Source: Aeromicrobium marinum DSM 15272
GTDB lineage: Bacteria; Actinomycetota; Actinomycetes; Propionibacteriales; Nocardioidaceae
Assembly (NCBI RefSeq): GCF_000160775.2
Contig: NZ_CM001024.1
Coordinates: 1-64,000 of the forward strand
Length of the DNA stretch: 64,000 nucleotides
Reading direction: 5' to 3'
Positions within the stretch are counted from its first letter, which is position 1. Each line of letters starts with the position of its first letter. Both the position numbers and the translations under genes were made by a program. A model generated the notes under the pieces. The model worked only from the letters and a program-made list of their open reading frames with translations. It was not told where the DNA came from and made no database searches. Shown piece after piece: positions 27,220-34,391 of the stretch.

Positions 27220-28376
27220 CCGAAGTTCTTCCCCTCGCCGCGGTAGGTGGGCAGGGACCGGACGGTCCCGTCGGCGTCGACGAGATGGACGGCGTCGAAC
27301 CGCTCGCACATCTCGCCGGCCTTCGCGTGGCGGAACAGCACCCGGTCGCCGGGCGCGAGGTTCCGTGCCGCCCGCCCGCGGACCGGGGTCTGCACCTCGC
27401 CGGCTCCCTCGGTCCCGATCAGGTCGAGCCCCGGCGGGTGCACCGGCGTCGGTCGGCGGGCGTCGCCGGTGGGACCGGAGGCGATGTAACCGCCGCTGAA
27501 ACAGGTCGCGACGTCGCGGGCCGGACGACGGACGACGTCGAGCGCGAAGTACGCGGCCGGTCGCGCCGCGAAGGCGTCGTAGGAGTCGAACAGGGTCGGG
27601 GTGAACAGCCCGGAGCCGGCCGTCAGCTCGGTGACGCAGGGATCGTCCCCGGTGACCTCGAGGCTGCCCGTGCCCCCGGCGTTGACGAGCCGGAGGTCGG
27701 CCACGCCCCGCACGGCGTCGACCACCCGGGCCCGGCGGTCGGCCAGCTCGGCGGCGGAGCGACTCTTGACCAGCCGGACCGCGGGGGAGGTGTCCGGCAG
27801 GCCGGCGATCTGGGCGTCGTAGAACATCACGCCGACGAGGTCGAAGCCCGGGCGTCGGACGATCGCCTCGGCGGCGCGGCGGGCCTGGCGCACCGAGTGC
27901 ACCGGCGAGCGGCGGACCCCCAGGTGGACGGGGCCGATCTTGTAGGAGGCGTCGACGTCGAGGCAGACCTGCAGGTCGGGGTGGCGCGGGCCCAGCACCC
28001 GGTCGATCGCGTCGAGCGCGGGCAGGCCGTCGACCATGAGGGTGATGGCGCGGCGGTGCCGGTCATCGGCAGCCAGGCGGCGCAGGGCCGCGGCGTCGAC
28101 GGTGGGGTAGGCCAGCAGGACGTCGTCGATCCCGTGCTCGACCAGCCAGAGGGACTCGGCCAGCGAGTACGACATGACCCCGGCGAATCCCGGTCGCGCC
28201 AGGGTCTCGGCGACGACTCCGCGCACCCGGACGGACTTGCTGGCCACCCGGATCGGCACCCCTCCGGCCCGCCGCACGAGGTCGTCGGCGTTGGCGGCGA
28301 GCGCGGGCTCGTCGACGACCGCCAACGGTGCCGGCAGGTCACGGGTGGCGGAGAGCAGGTCGTCGAGGCGGGTCAT
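27216..28376 (-). CDS. PLP-dependent D-amino-acid deaminase/aldolase family protein
   Basis: A 386-aa fold-III PLP enzyme (alanine-racemase N-terminal barrel plus D-serine-dehydratase-like C-terminal domain). Lys47 in IRVASKSVR is the expected PLP lysine; LRLVNAGGTGSLE holds phosphate-binding glycines; the C-terminal half ends with DRVLFRHAKAGEMCERFDAVHLVD, where His and Cys resemble the zinc ligands of D-serine/D-threonine dehydratases. A CATACT box with GGAG just before the ATG could be the promoter and ribosome site. Paired with the FAD lactone oxidase, as in many actinobacteria; the shared pathway is not known. Confidence 0.84.
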   Translation of the reverse strand: MTRLDDLLSATRDLPAPLAVVDEPALAANADDLVRRAGGVPIRVASKSVRVRGVVAETLARPGFAGVMSYSLAESLWLVEHGIDDVLLAYPTVDAAALRRLAADDRHRRAITLMVDGLPALDAIDRVLGPRHPDLQVCLDVDASYKIGPVHLGVRRSPVHSVRQARRAAEAIVRRPGFDLVGVMFYDAQIAGLPDTSPAVRLVKSRSAAELADRRARVVDAVRGVADLRLVNAGGTGSLEVTGDDPCVTELTAGSGLFTPTLFDSYDAFAARPAAYFALDVVRRPARDVATCFSGGYIASGPTGDARRPTPVHPPGLDLIGTEGAGEVQTPVRGRAARNLAPGDRVLFRHAKAGEMCERFDAVHLVDADGTVRSLPTYRGEGKNFG

Positions 28377-28454
28377 CGGCTCCAGTATGGCCGAGGCGGT
28401 GGGGGTGCCGGGGTCGTTACGATGGGACGTCGCACCGGGACTCTCCCGGCGCGC

Positions 28455-28530
28455 GCCCCTGTAGCTCAGTTGGTAGAGCGCCTCACTTGTAATGAGGATG
28501 TCGCGGGTTCGACTCCTGTCGGGGGCTCCA
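28455..28530 (+). tRNA. tRNA-Thr (anticodon UGU)
   Basis: A full cloverleaf: acceptor GCCCCTG (28455-28461) pairs with CGGGGGC (28520-28526); D arm GCTCAGTTGGTAGAGC; anticodon stem CCTCA/TGAGG with loop CTTGTAA and anticodon TGT at 28488-28490; T arm with GGGTTCGACTCC; discriminator U28527 and encoded CCA at 28528-28530. It reads ACA codons. Prophage genes begin immediately downstream, so the 3' half is the probable attachment site. Confidence 0.97.
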
Positions 28531-28643
28531 GAACGACAGCGTTATCGAGTCGCCCACGCCTAGTGACTGTACCCGTTTGTGCACCCATCCGAACGGCGGC
28601 AACTGTGCGCATCGGTGTGCACTTGGTTATCTCACCCAGGGGC

Positions 28644-28649
28644 TAGTTT
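28644..28649 (+). promoter_or_regulatory. Leaderless -10 box of the excisionase-like gene
   Basis: TAGTTT lies six bases before ATG 28656, with no ribosome site. The phage gene uses the same leaderless layout as the host genes. Confidence 0.5.
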
Positions 28650-28655
28650 CTCCCC

Positions 28656-28847
28656 ATGACAGCGATGGACGCCTTCGAGGGCCGCACATGGTTCAGCACC
28701 GCCCAGGCTGCCCAGCACAGCGGCTGGTCCAGCAAGACCGTGCTCCGCGCCCTCCGTGACGGCACTCTGGCTGGCAGCCAGCGCATGGCCGGGGGGCGCT
28801 GGAGGATCCACCGGGACGACCTGGACGCATGGCTGCGCGGCGAATGA
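28656..28847 (+). CDS. Excisionase-like helix-turn-helix protein
   Basis: A 63-aa MerR/excisionase-type winged helix: WFSTAQAAQHSGWSSKTVLRALRDGTLAGSQRMAGGRWRIHRDDLDAWLRG shows the HTH (17-36), the wing with GGRWRI and the closing helix. Directly beside the tRNA attachment site, so it may act in excision or in control of the lysogenic end. Its stop overlaps the next ATG (ATGA). Confidence 0.8.
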   Translation: MTAMDAFEGRTWFSTAQAAQHSGWSSKTVLRALRDGTLAGSQRMAGGRWRIHRDDLDAWLRGE

Positions 28848-29095
28848 TGGCACTCACCGATGACGAGCGAGCGATGCTCGAGCTGGAGCGCCAGTGGTTC
28901 GCCCACCGTGGGTCGAAGGAGGGCCGCATCCTCGAGCGGTTCGGCCTGTCCCCGACTAGGTACCACCAGGTGCTGCTGCGGCTGATCGACCGGGAGGACG
29001 CTCTCGCCCACGACCCGATCCTGGTGAAGCGGCTCCGCCGGCTGCGGACAAAGCGCGCCGCCTCCCGCACAGCCCGCCGGGTGGGCGATGAGTGA
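28844..29095 (+). CDS. DUF3263 family protein
   Basis: An 83-aa protein with the DUF3263 pattern: LTDDERAMLELERQWFAHRGSKEGRILERFGLSPTRYHQVLLRLIDREDALAHDPILVKRLRRLR. The helical RFGLSPTRYHQVL stretch looks like a DNA-recognition helix, so a small transcription factor is likely. ATG 28844 is chosen because it overlaps the previous stop; ATG 28829 is a less likely start inside the upstream gene. Homologues are common in actinobacteria and their phages. Confidence 0.82.
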   Translation: MMALTDDERAMLELERQWFAHRGSKEGRILERFGLSPTRYHQVLLRLIDREDALAHDPILVKRLRRLRTKRAASRTARRVGDE

Positions 29096-29261
29096 CGACG
29101 ACCGCAACGAGGGCGACGGTCCCGGCGAGTGCCTCGAGCACGCTTGGAAGCTGAAGGGCGTGACGATCGCGATGGACGGCGCCCACGAGGACTACGCCTG
29201 CCTGCGCTGTGGTGCGGTGTCGATGCGCGAGTCCGGTGCGGGCTGGCATCCGGGGTTCTAG
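29088..29261 (+). CDS. Small Zn-ribbon-like prophage protein
   Basis: A 57-aa protein starting at ATG 29088, overlapping the DUF3263 gene by 8 bp. CLEHAWKLKGVT..DYACLRCGAV holds three cysteines and one histidine placed like a zinc-binding knuckle. Function unknown. Confidence 0.6.
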   Translation: MSDDDRNEGDGPGECLEHAWKLKGVTIAMDGAHEDYACLRCGAVSMRESGAGWHPGF

Positions 29262-29339
29262 TCGGCGAGCCGCACATCCCAGGGGTCGTCCCTGGGGTAA
29301 CGTAGAACCTCCGACCGAATCCACTACTCGGGGTCGCCC

Positions 29340-30104
29340 ATGGCTTCTAACCAGCGAACTGGCCGCGCTGCCCGCAGCGGCAGCGTGCAGACGCCTACGT
29401 TCTGGATCGACGAGAGCGGATCGAAGAACACCGCGAGTCGATGCTTCGTCGTCGCCGGGATCAAGACCCGCCACCCCGATGATCTCCTCCGGGCGATCCA
29501 CTCGATCCGGGAGCGTCACTCGTATGCGCACGAGTTCAAGTTCGGCCGGATCAACAAGCGGAACGCGCCGTACATGGTGGAGTTGGTCGACCTCCTCGCA
29601 GACAGTGACGCCCATCTGATCGCCTCGGTGGTCGGTCCTGACCACAACCCCTTCAAGGGCAAGGCGGCGTGGGAGGCGCAGGCTGACCTGATCTCACGGC
29701 TCATCGTGGGGAGCCTCAACAAGAACGAGGTCGCTGCGGCGTTCATGGACGGGATCTCGACTCCGCCCGACAGGTCGCTGGGTAGAGCTGTGAAGCGGGG
29801 GGTCAACGGCCGGCTGCAGGGTACGCCCTTGGTGACCGCGGTCTCCCTCAACTCGAAGACCAACGATCTGCTTCAGGCGGCTGACCTCGTCGCTGGCGCG
29901 ATCCGCCACCAGCGCATGTCCGATGGACCGCTGCAGGGCGTCGGCGTCGAGAAGGCCAAGGTGGCAGATCGCCTGGCGACAGCCTTCGGCACCAAGGACC
30001 TGTCAGATCAGCGCGAGACCAGGGTCAACATCGCCACGGTTCGGGGCCGCGGTACCGCGGGGCGACGACTCCGACCCGTTCGTGACGAATCTCACGCCTC
30101 TTGA
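29340..30104 (+). CDS. DUF3800 domain-containing protein
   Basis: A 254-aa protein of the DUF3800 family, an RNase H-like fold. The first acidic motif TFWIDESGSKN (about 21-31), the central HEFKFGRIN and the last motif TNDLLQAADLVAGAIRHQ contain the acidic residues expected of a metal-dependent nuclease site. A possible -10 TAACGT is at 29298. In phages such genes are accessory; a nuclease or defence role has been suggested for the family but not for this member. Its base composition is lower in GC than the structural genes. Confidence 0.75.
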   Translation: MASNQRTGRAARSGSVQTPTFWIDESGSKNTASRCFVVAGIKTRHPDDLLRAIHSIRERHSYAHEFKFGRINKRNAPYMVELVDLLADSDAHLIASVVGPDHNPFKGKAAWEAQADLISRLIVGSLNKNEVAAAFMDGISTPPDRSLGRAVKRGVNGRLQGTPLVTAVSLNSKTNDLLQAADLVAGAIRHQRMSDGPLQGVGVEKAKVADRLATAFGTKDLSDQRETRVNIATVRGRGTAGRRLRPVRDESHAS

Positions 30105-30125
30105 TCTCATTGCCTCATTGCGCGC

Positions 30126-30312
30126 TATGCTGTAGACATCGGTGCCAGAGCTCAGGGCTCATAGCGCCGAGATGGACCAGAGCTTAGGGCTCACAGTTCA
30201 GAATACAGCGGCACGGAGTGGTTTCCTGCTCGCTGACCACAAACGGGTTAGGCGGATTGTTCCCCTAAAGCCTGAACGGCCCCACTGCTCAGCAGTGGGG
30301 CCGTTCCTTTTC
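30126..30312 (+). ncRNA. Possible small RNA or long 3' UTR with direct repeats and terminator
   Basis: This 332-bp stretch between genes (30105-30436) has no convincing ORF. TATGCT at 30126-30131 could be a -10 box (TTGATC 19 bp upstream is a weak -35). Two 20-bp near-identical repeats follow at 30145-30164 and 30177-30196 (18 of 20 match), and a strong terminator at 30274 ends the unit. Either an independent RNA of ~175 nt or the 3' UTR of the DUF3800 gene. Confidence 0.35.
30274..30312 (+). terminator. Intrinsic terminator
   Basis: Perfect 16-bp arms (30274-30289 and 30291-30306, GAACGGCCCCACTGCT and complement) around one central base, followed by a CTTTT tract. One of the few hairpins here with a T-run, so it ends plus-strand transcription. 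Confidence 0.88.
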
Positions 30313-30436
30313 CCTCGCATGGTCTAGCCATCCTTGCCGTGCTCGGCCTAGGCTGGCGGAACCCATCCCCCGATGGTGTAGACGCCCTGGCCGGAGCCGC
30401 AGGTTCCACAGCTGGGGCGTCGTCCAGTTCGGCTGG

Positions 30437-30754
30437 TCACGTGCCCTGTCTGTGGCTGTACCCGCCCCGTGTCGCGGCGTCTCGCGCACGGTCGAACGCC
30501 TCGACCATCGGCCCGGTCTCGGGCACGCCGATGGCCACGGCGAGCAGATGCGCGGTCGCCAGGGCTTCGGCATAGATCGGCCTCGCGAGGTAGCCACCGA
30601 GGATCGCCCCGAGCTCGGACGTGAGCAGGTCGGTCCGGTCGCCGGCGAGTGTGCGCATCTGCGTGACGGCCTGATCCTGGGGGACGGCGGTGGTGGCGAG
30701 GCGGCGGGCGGTGCCGCCGATCTTCGCGGCGAGGATCCGGTCACGGTCAGGCAT
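30437..30754 (-). CDS. Hypothetical prophage protein
   Basis: A 105-aa mostly helical protein (MPDRDRILAAKIGGTARRLATTAVPQ..) with no membrane segment. No family recognised. ATG 30754 is chosen as the first methionine before a globular sequence; an upstream ATG at 30835 is possible. It is a lone minus-strand gene between the terminator and the plus-strand operon, so an opposing regulator is conceivable, but nothing in the sequence shows DNA binding. Confidence 0.5.
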   Translation of the reverse strand: MPDRDRILAAKIGGTARRLATTAVPQDQAVTQMRTLAGDRTDLLTSELGAILGGYLARPIYAEALATAHLLAVAIGVPETGPMVEAFDRARDAATRGGYSHRQGT

Positions 30755-30872
30755 GAGCGGGATGGTGCCACCGAGAAGGGACACAACCGGCAGATAGCCA
30801 AACTCGACTCGGCGAAAGGCTGCTCCGGCTACCACGGTCTGACCCGCTGTTGTGGGACTCTCGTTCTAAGAG

Positions 30873-30902
30873 TTGTTCGGCGGTTGCGCTACCCGATAGG
30901 AT
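30873..30902 (+). promoter_or_regulatory. Candidate promoter of the three-gene accessory operon
   Basis: TTGTTC at 30873-30878 and TAGGAT at 30897-30902, spaced by 18 bp, 42 bases before ATG 30945. The region is AT-richer than its surroundings. Confidence 0.4.
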
Positions 30903-30944
30903 AGTAAAGTGCTTGACACCATCCGAAAGAACTGGTAAGCGCCC

Positions 30945-31559
30945 ATGAGGGGTGTGGTCACCATTCCTGCGCAGCACCGTGAGGCGTTGCGCTCCATTGC
31001 TCAGATGGACTCGAAGTTGTGCGATCAACTCGTCGACGCCATTCGCGCAGCCCGCGTCTCCGAAAGCGGGCTGAGGGCGGCGGTGAACTCCGTGGCACTG
31101 GACCCGGTCGCATTCGATGCCCTCATGTCGTCGGCGGTGTTCCGCAGCAGTCACGGGCTCTCGCCGGTCGCTGCAGCTGAGCAGTTTGCCGAAGTGCTTG
31201 GACTGGGAGATGCAGCGACGCAGCTTGCGAAGGTGCTGGCAGAGCCGAACCTGGTACTCGTCGCGAAAGCTCTCGATCTGCAGAGCACCTACGAACGTGT
31301 CCTTCACGTTTCCCGAATCATGACTGACCTCCGCCCCGTCTTCAGCGATGACGACACGGTGCCTCTGGCTGGGACTATTGCCCATCAACTTCAGGTCATC
31401 ACGTTCGAGCAGTCAGGCATCCACGACTTCTTCATTGCAATGGACGATGCAGACTTGAAGGTGCTCCGTGATCAGGTCGACAGGGCTCTGCAGAAGTCGG
31501 AAAACCTGCGCGAAGCTGTATCCGGAACTAGTTTGGCGGTCGTGAAGGAGGACGAGTAG
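30945..31559 (+). CDS. Accessory operon protein 1, helical, unknown function
   Basis: A 204-aa, cysteine-poor helical protein. The last third (LAGTIAHQLQVITFEQSGIHDFFIAMDDADLKVLRDQVDRALQKSENLRE) has the outline of a COMM-like C-terminal segment: a hydrophobic strand followed by a long amphipathic helix. I do not recognise the N-terminal part. First gene of a plus-strand operon with the winged-helix and membrane genes, transcribed against the phage late genes, with lower GC. Confidence 0.68.
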   Translation: MRGVVTIPAQHREALRSIAQMDSKLCDQLVDAIRAARVSESGLRAAVNSVALDPVAFDALMSSAVFRSSHGLSPVAAAEQFAEVLGLGDAATQLAKVLAEPNLVLVAKALDLQSTYERVLHVSRIMTDLRPVFSDDDTVPLAGTIAHQLQVITFEQSGIHDFFIAMDDADLKVLRDQVDRALQKSENLREAVSGTSLAVVKEDE

Positions 31560-31561
31560 CA

Positions 31562-31963
31562 ATGGCATGGTCAGTTGAACAGCCCCCGATGATCCGACAC
31601 ACGCCGCCCGGTGCTCTCCGACGTCGGGCGCTCGGTTCCGGAATCGTCGTGGAACTGCCGGAGCAATCGAACTCGACCCCCGTCATCATGACCATCCCGC
31701 CGACGGCCTACCTCCTCGAAGACCGCCTCGAACGCGCATTGGCAGCAAGTGACACCGACTGGAGGACGGTCGATTCGCTCGCAGGTGAACTTGGTGTTTC
31801 AGCCGCCGCGACCCGCGAGGCGATCAGGAGAATGGGGAGCAAGGTTCGTCGTCCCGCGCGAACGAAGAAGAGCGAGGAAGACTGGTACCGACTGTCTTCG
31901 CGCGGACTGACTTGGCAGGAGCGTCTCAGGATCCTCCTGGCGTTCGCTAGCCGGACGTCCTAG
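31562..31963 (+). CDS. Accessory operon protein 2, winged-helix-like
   Basis: A 133-aa protein starting 2 bases after the previous stop (GGAGGACGAG lies just before). Residues ~60-120 form a helix-turn-helix: RTVDSLAGELGVSAAATREAIRRMGSKVRRP followed by a possible wing (EDWYRLSSRGLTW). The N-terminal half (GSGIVVELPEQSNSTPVIMTIPPTAYLLEDRLE) is beta-rich. It may regulate the operon or act with protein 1. Confidence 0.65.
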   Translation: MAWSVEQPPMIRHTPPGALRRRALGSGIVVELPEQSNSTPVIMTIPPTAYLLEDRLERALAASDTDWRTVDSLAGELGVSAAATREAIRRMGSKVRRPARTKKSEEDWYRLSSRGLTWQERLRILLAFASRTS

Positions 31964-31971
31964 TTCCCAGC

Positions 31972-32268
31972 ATGGAGACGTGGGAGGTCGCGGCTTGGGC
32001 AGTTGCGGGAGGTATCGCTGCTGAGGTCTTGGCTATTGCTCCCTATCGGAGAATCCAGAAGGAGAACAAACCGGCTTGGATCTATTCGGTCAGCTACTGG
32101 GTGTGGGCGCCGATCTACGTCGGTCTCGGAGTTCTCGTCGCAGTCTTGAGCTTGGAGGCTGCCGATCCGACCAAGTGGATTGCGTTCCAAGCCGGACTGA
32201 CTGCTCCGCTGCTCGTGCAACGGCTGCTTGGCGCTGGGCCAGTGCCGGCGGCCGGGTCGGTCGGCTAG
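31972..32268 (+). CDS. Accessory operon protein 3, three-helix membrane protein
   Basis: A 98-aa membrane protein with three hydrophobic stretches (about 7-25, 42-61 and 70-88) and no signal peptide. Third gene of the operon, 8 bases after protein 2. No family recognised. A cytosolic pair plus a small membrane protein could form an exclusion or abortive-type module, but this is speculation from layout only. Confidence 0.62.
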   Translation: METWEVAAWAVAGGIAAEVLAIAPYRRIQKENKPAWIYSVSYWVWAPIYVGLGVLVAVLSLEAADPTKWIAFQAGLTAPLLVQRLLGAGPVPAAGSVG

Positions 32269-32349
32269 GTTCCCGAGCTGAGCCCATAGCTGCCAGCTGC
32301 TGGTCCCCGCGGCGACCCAACATGAAAGCCAGCTTCAGTTGAACGCAAG

Positions 32350-32384
32350 AACGCCCCCGCCTCCACAGTGGAGGCGGGGGCGTT
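32350..32384. terminator. Perfect 17-bp hairpin ending the accessory operon and late operon
   Basis: Arms 32350-32366 and 32368-32384 (AACGCCCCCGCCTCCAC and complement) around one base. It lies 16 bases beyond the last late gene on the minus strand and 82 bases beyond the plus-strand operon, so it probably insulates both. Confidence 0.85.
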
Positions 32385-32399
32385 ATGTGTGGTGCTGGG

Positions 32400-33104
32400 T
32401 CAGGCGATGCGCTGCTCGGAGGTGCCGTCGTACTCAAACACCGCGAGGGGCTGCTCGGTCGCGCCGTCCCACTCGGTCGCAGCCATAAGGTTGCCGGCGT
32501 GGTCGCGCAGTCCCGTGGCGGCGATGGCCATCAGTACGGACCGTGAGCCGGCGGTGGCGGAGAAGGTGCCTGAGATGCCGGAGATCGCACCACCGGGGTG
32601 GACCCGGTAGGCGAGGTGGATGCGCTGGGTCGCGGTGTCTGGCGTGACGCGGGTGTACCCGGAGGGCACGGTCACAGACCGTGACGGCGACGAGGCGACA
32701 GCCCAGACGAGCAGGGCCCCGACTCCGGGGTCGGCCATCGACAGCGACTCCGTCGCGGTCGTGCCGCCGATCAGGGTCCCACCGACGAGGTCGACCAGCC
32801 AGCCTCCAGGGTGTTCGCCGGTGGGCCGGAACGCGATCGACGCGAGGTTGTTCAGGAACGTGCCCGGGACCGTGTAGGTGCCGGACTCCGGCCCCGTGGC
32901 GGTCTTCGTCGCGACGAGCAGCGTCACGGTGGACGTCTCGTACAGCTCGGAGGTGAACCCGGTCGGGGTGGTCAGGCTGCTGCCGGAGACGTTGGCGGCG
33001 ATGACGACGACCCGGGAGTCTTCGACCACGCCGGCGGGGATTCCGGGGAAGGTGTTCGACTGGCCTGCGTGGTAGGCGCCGTCGACGAGTCCGATGGTGC
33101 TCAC
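32400..33104 (-). CDS. Putative minor tail protein
   Basis: A 234-aa beta-rich protein rich in Gly, Ser and Thr (GVVEDSRVVVIAANVSGSSLTTPTGFTSELYET.., SGTYTVPGTFLNNLASIAFRP), a jelly-roll-like composition common in phage tail tip decorations. The C-terminus ATEWDGATEQPLAVFEYDGTSEQRIA contains a short repeated WDG/YDGTxEQ motif, which may be an attachment peptide. GTG start overlaps the previous stop (GTGA). Last gene of the late operon. Confidence 0.6.
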   Translation of the reverse strand: MSTIGLVDGAYHAGQSNTFPGIPAGVVEDSRVVVIAANVSGSSLTTPTGFTSELYETSTVTLLVATKTATGPESGTYTVPGTFLNNLASIAFRPTGEHPGGWLVDLVGGTLIGGTTATESLSMADPGVGALLVWAVASSPSRSVTVPSGYTRVTPDTATQRIHLAYRVHPGGAISGISGTFSATAGSRSVLMAIAATGLRDHAGNLMAATEWDGATEQPLAVFEYDGTSEQRIA

Positions 33105-33265
33105 GGGAGCCGGCGGAGGATCACGTCACCGGCGACCGCGCCGCCGGGTGTCGCGTCGCCGGCGTCGATCGGACCCCAGGTCTTCGGTCCCCGGCCGTCG
33201 ACGTACTCCTTCGTCGCGGCGTCCTCGCCGTCCGTCGGCGCCGAGCCCAACTGCTTGCGGGCCAT
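33101..33265 (-). CDS. Small tail-fibre-linked protein
   Basis: A 54-aa protein: MARKQLGSAPTDGEDAATKEYVDGRGPKTWGPIDAGDATPGG. The DAATKEYVDGR segment is the short repeat that connects or decorates tail fibres in many siphophages. Its ATG overlaps the fibre stop by one base, so it is translated with it. Confidence 0.62.
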   Translation of the reverse strand: MARKQLGSAPTDGEDAATKEYVDGRGPKTWGPIDAGDATPGGAVAGDVILRRLP

Positions 33266-34053
33266 CAGCCGATCACCACGACCCGGAACTCCGCCGATGC
33301 CGGGGGGGACGCGAATCCCAGGGTGACGACGTTGCTCGAGCTGATCGTGACGTCGCACTCGACGACCTCGCCGGACGAGACCTCGTGGACCTGCACGAGC
33401 ACGTCGGTGGTGCCGAGGTTGTGGGTGATGGTCGCGGAGGTGGACCCGTCGGGGACGTTCGCGGAGTACCGCTTGATCAGGCCGGAAAAGTTCGGGTCGA
33501 TGCTGACGCCGGTGCCGTCGACGTCGATGCCGCCACCAGACTTCGGTGACACGTAGAACGTGGTGCCGGACAGGTCCAGGCCGTTGCCGGCGGTGTACGA
33601 GGAGCCGGAGCCGCCGAGGACCCCGAAGTCCAGCTCGGTGGTGCCGACGGTGACGGGTCCGTCGGTGGTCAGCACGAACGACTTGTCCCCGTTGGTGCTG
33701 CCCTGCCCGACGGACACAGCCACCCCATTGGCGAACTCGTCGGCCTCGTCGAGGTCGGTCGCGCGGGACCAGGCGCCGGCGGCGGCGACGTAGATGCCGT
33801 TGTTCTCGGCGTCGGTCTGGTCCTTGACGAGGACGCGGTCGGTTGCGACGACGGACACCCCGTCGATGGTCTGCGCACCGGTGAGGGTGATGTTCGTGGT
33901 CGTCGCGGCCTTGACCGGCGTCTTCCACACGAGGCCCTTGGAGAGAGCGTCGAGCTGGCCACGGTTGACGGCGTCCGATGGACTCGTGCCGTCGGCGACG
34001 TTCGTGGCCTTCTGGCCGTCGAGGTCGATGCCGGTGAGGAACTTGCGGGACAT
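33265..34053 (-). CDS. Tail fibre / receptor-binding-like protein
   Basis: A 262-aa protein with the phage-fibre module ATTTNITLTGAQTIDGVSVVATDRVLVKDQTDAENNGIYVAAAGAWSRATDLDEADEF (about 50-110), seen in many tail fibres, followed by a Gly-rich shaft and a C-terminal beta domain (DGSTSATITHNLGTTDVLVQVHEVSSGEVVECDVTISSSNVVTLGF). It may bind the host surface. Confidence 0.75.
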   Translation of the reverse strand: MSRKFLTGIDLDGQKATNVADGTSPSDAVNRGQLDALSKGLVWKTPVKAATTTNITLTGAQTIDGVSVVATDRVLVKDQTDAENNGIYVAAAGAWSRATDLDEADEFANGVAVSVGQGSTNGDKSFVLTTDGPVTVGTTELDFGVLGGSGSSYTAGNGLDLSGTTFYVSPKSGGGIDVDGTGVSIDPNFSGLIKRYSANVPDGSTSATITHNLGTTDVLVQVHEVSSGEVVECDVTISSSNVVTLGFASPPASAEFRVVVIG

Positions 34054-34061
34054 GGGGTCTC

Positions 34062-34391
34062 CTAGGACAGGACGGCGGTGCCGCTGGTGGGGTTGGTGAA
34101 CCGGATGGACACAGTCGTGGTGGTGACTTCGACGTCGGCCTCGACCTGCACGTCGTCGATGTAGACCGCGACGACCGGCAGGCGGCCGAGGTCGTGGCCG
34201 ATGGTCCAGGTGCCGGCTGCGACCGGCTGGTCGTGGATGACCGCGGAGTCCCCCGAGGTCCCGGCCGGCCCGACGGGGCCACGGACGGGCAGCGCGACGA
34301 CCCGGCCGGCCGCGGGCGACGGGATGACGACGATGCCGCCCGGGCGCGGCACGGTGACGGTGCGCGGTCCGCCCAGGACGACGTCAGGCAC
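34062..34391 (-). CDS. Putative minor tail protein with a collagen-like segment
   Basis: A 109-aa protein with GGIVVIPSPAAGRVVALPVRGPVGPAGTSGD, a short Gly-Pro-rich stretch, then HDLGRLPVVAVYIDDVQVEADVEVTTTTVSIRFTNPTSGTAVLS, which repeats the beta-domain pattern at the end of the tail fibre protein. The ATG overlaps the previous gene by 8 bp. Confidence 0.6.
   Translation of the reverse strand: MPDVVLGGPRTVTVPRPGGIVVIPSPAAGRVVALPVRGPVGPAGTSGDSAVIHDQPVAAGTWTIGHDLGRLPVVAVYIDDVQVEADVEVTTTTVSIRFTNPTSGTAVLS

Noticed and set aside
28531-28655. Possible second tRNA or att-core repeat after tRNA-Thr
   Set aside because: No cloverleaf and no repeat of the tRNA 3' end found within the window; att repeat may be beyond 64000.
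30142-30327. Plus-strand ORF of 61 codons in the possible small RNA region
   Set aside because: It runs through the perfect terminator hairpin, has no ribosome site and no recognisable domain.
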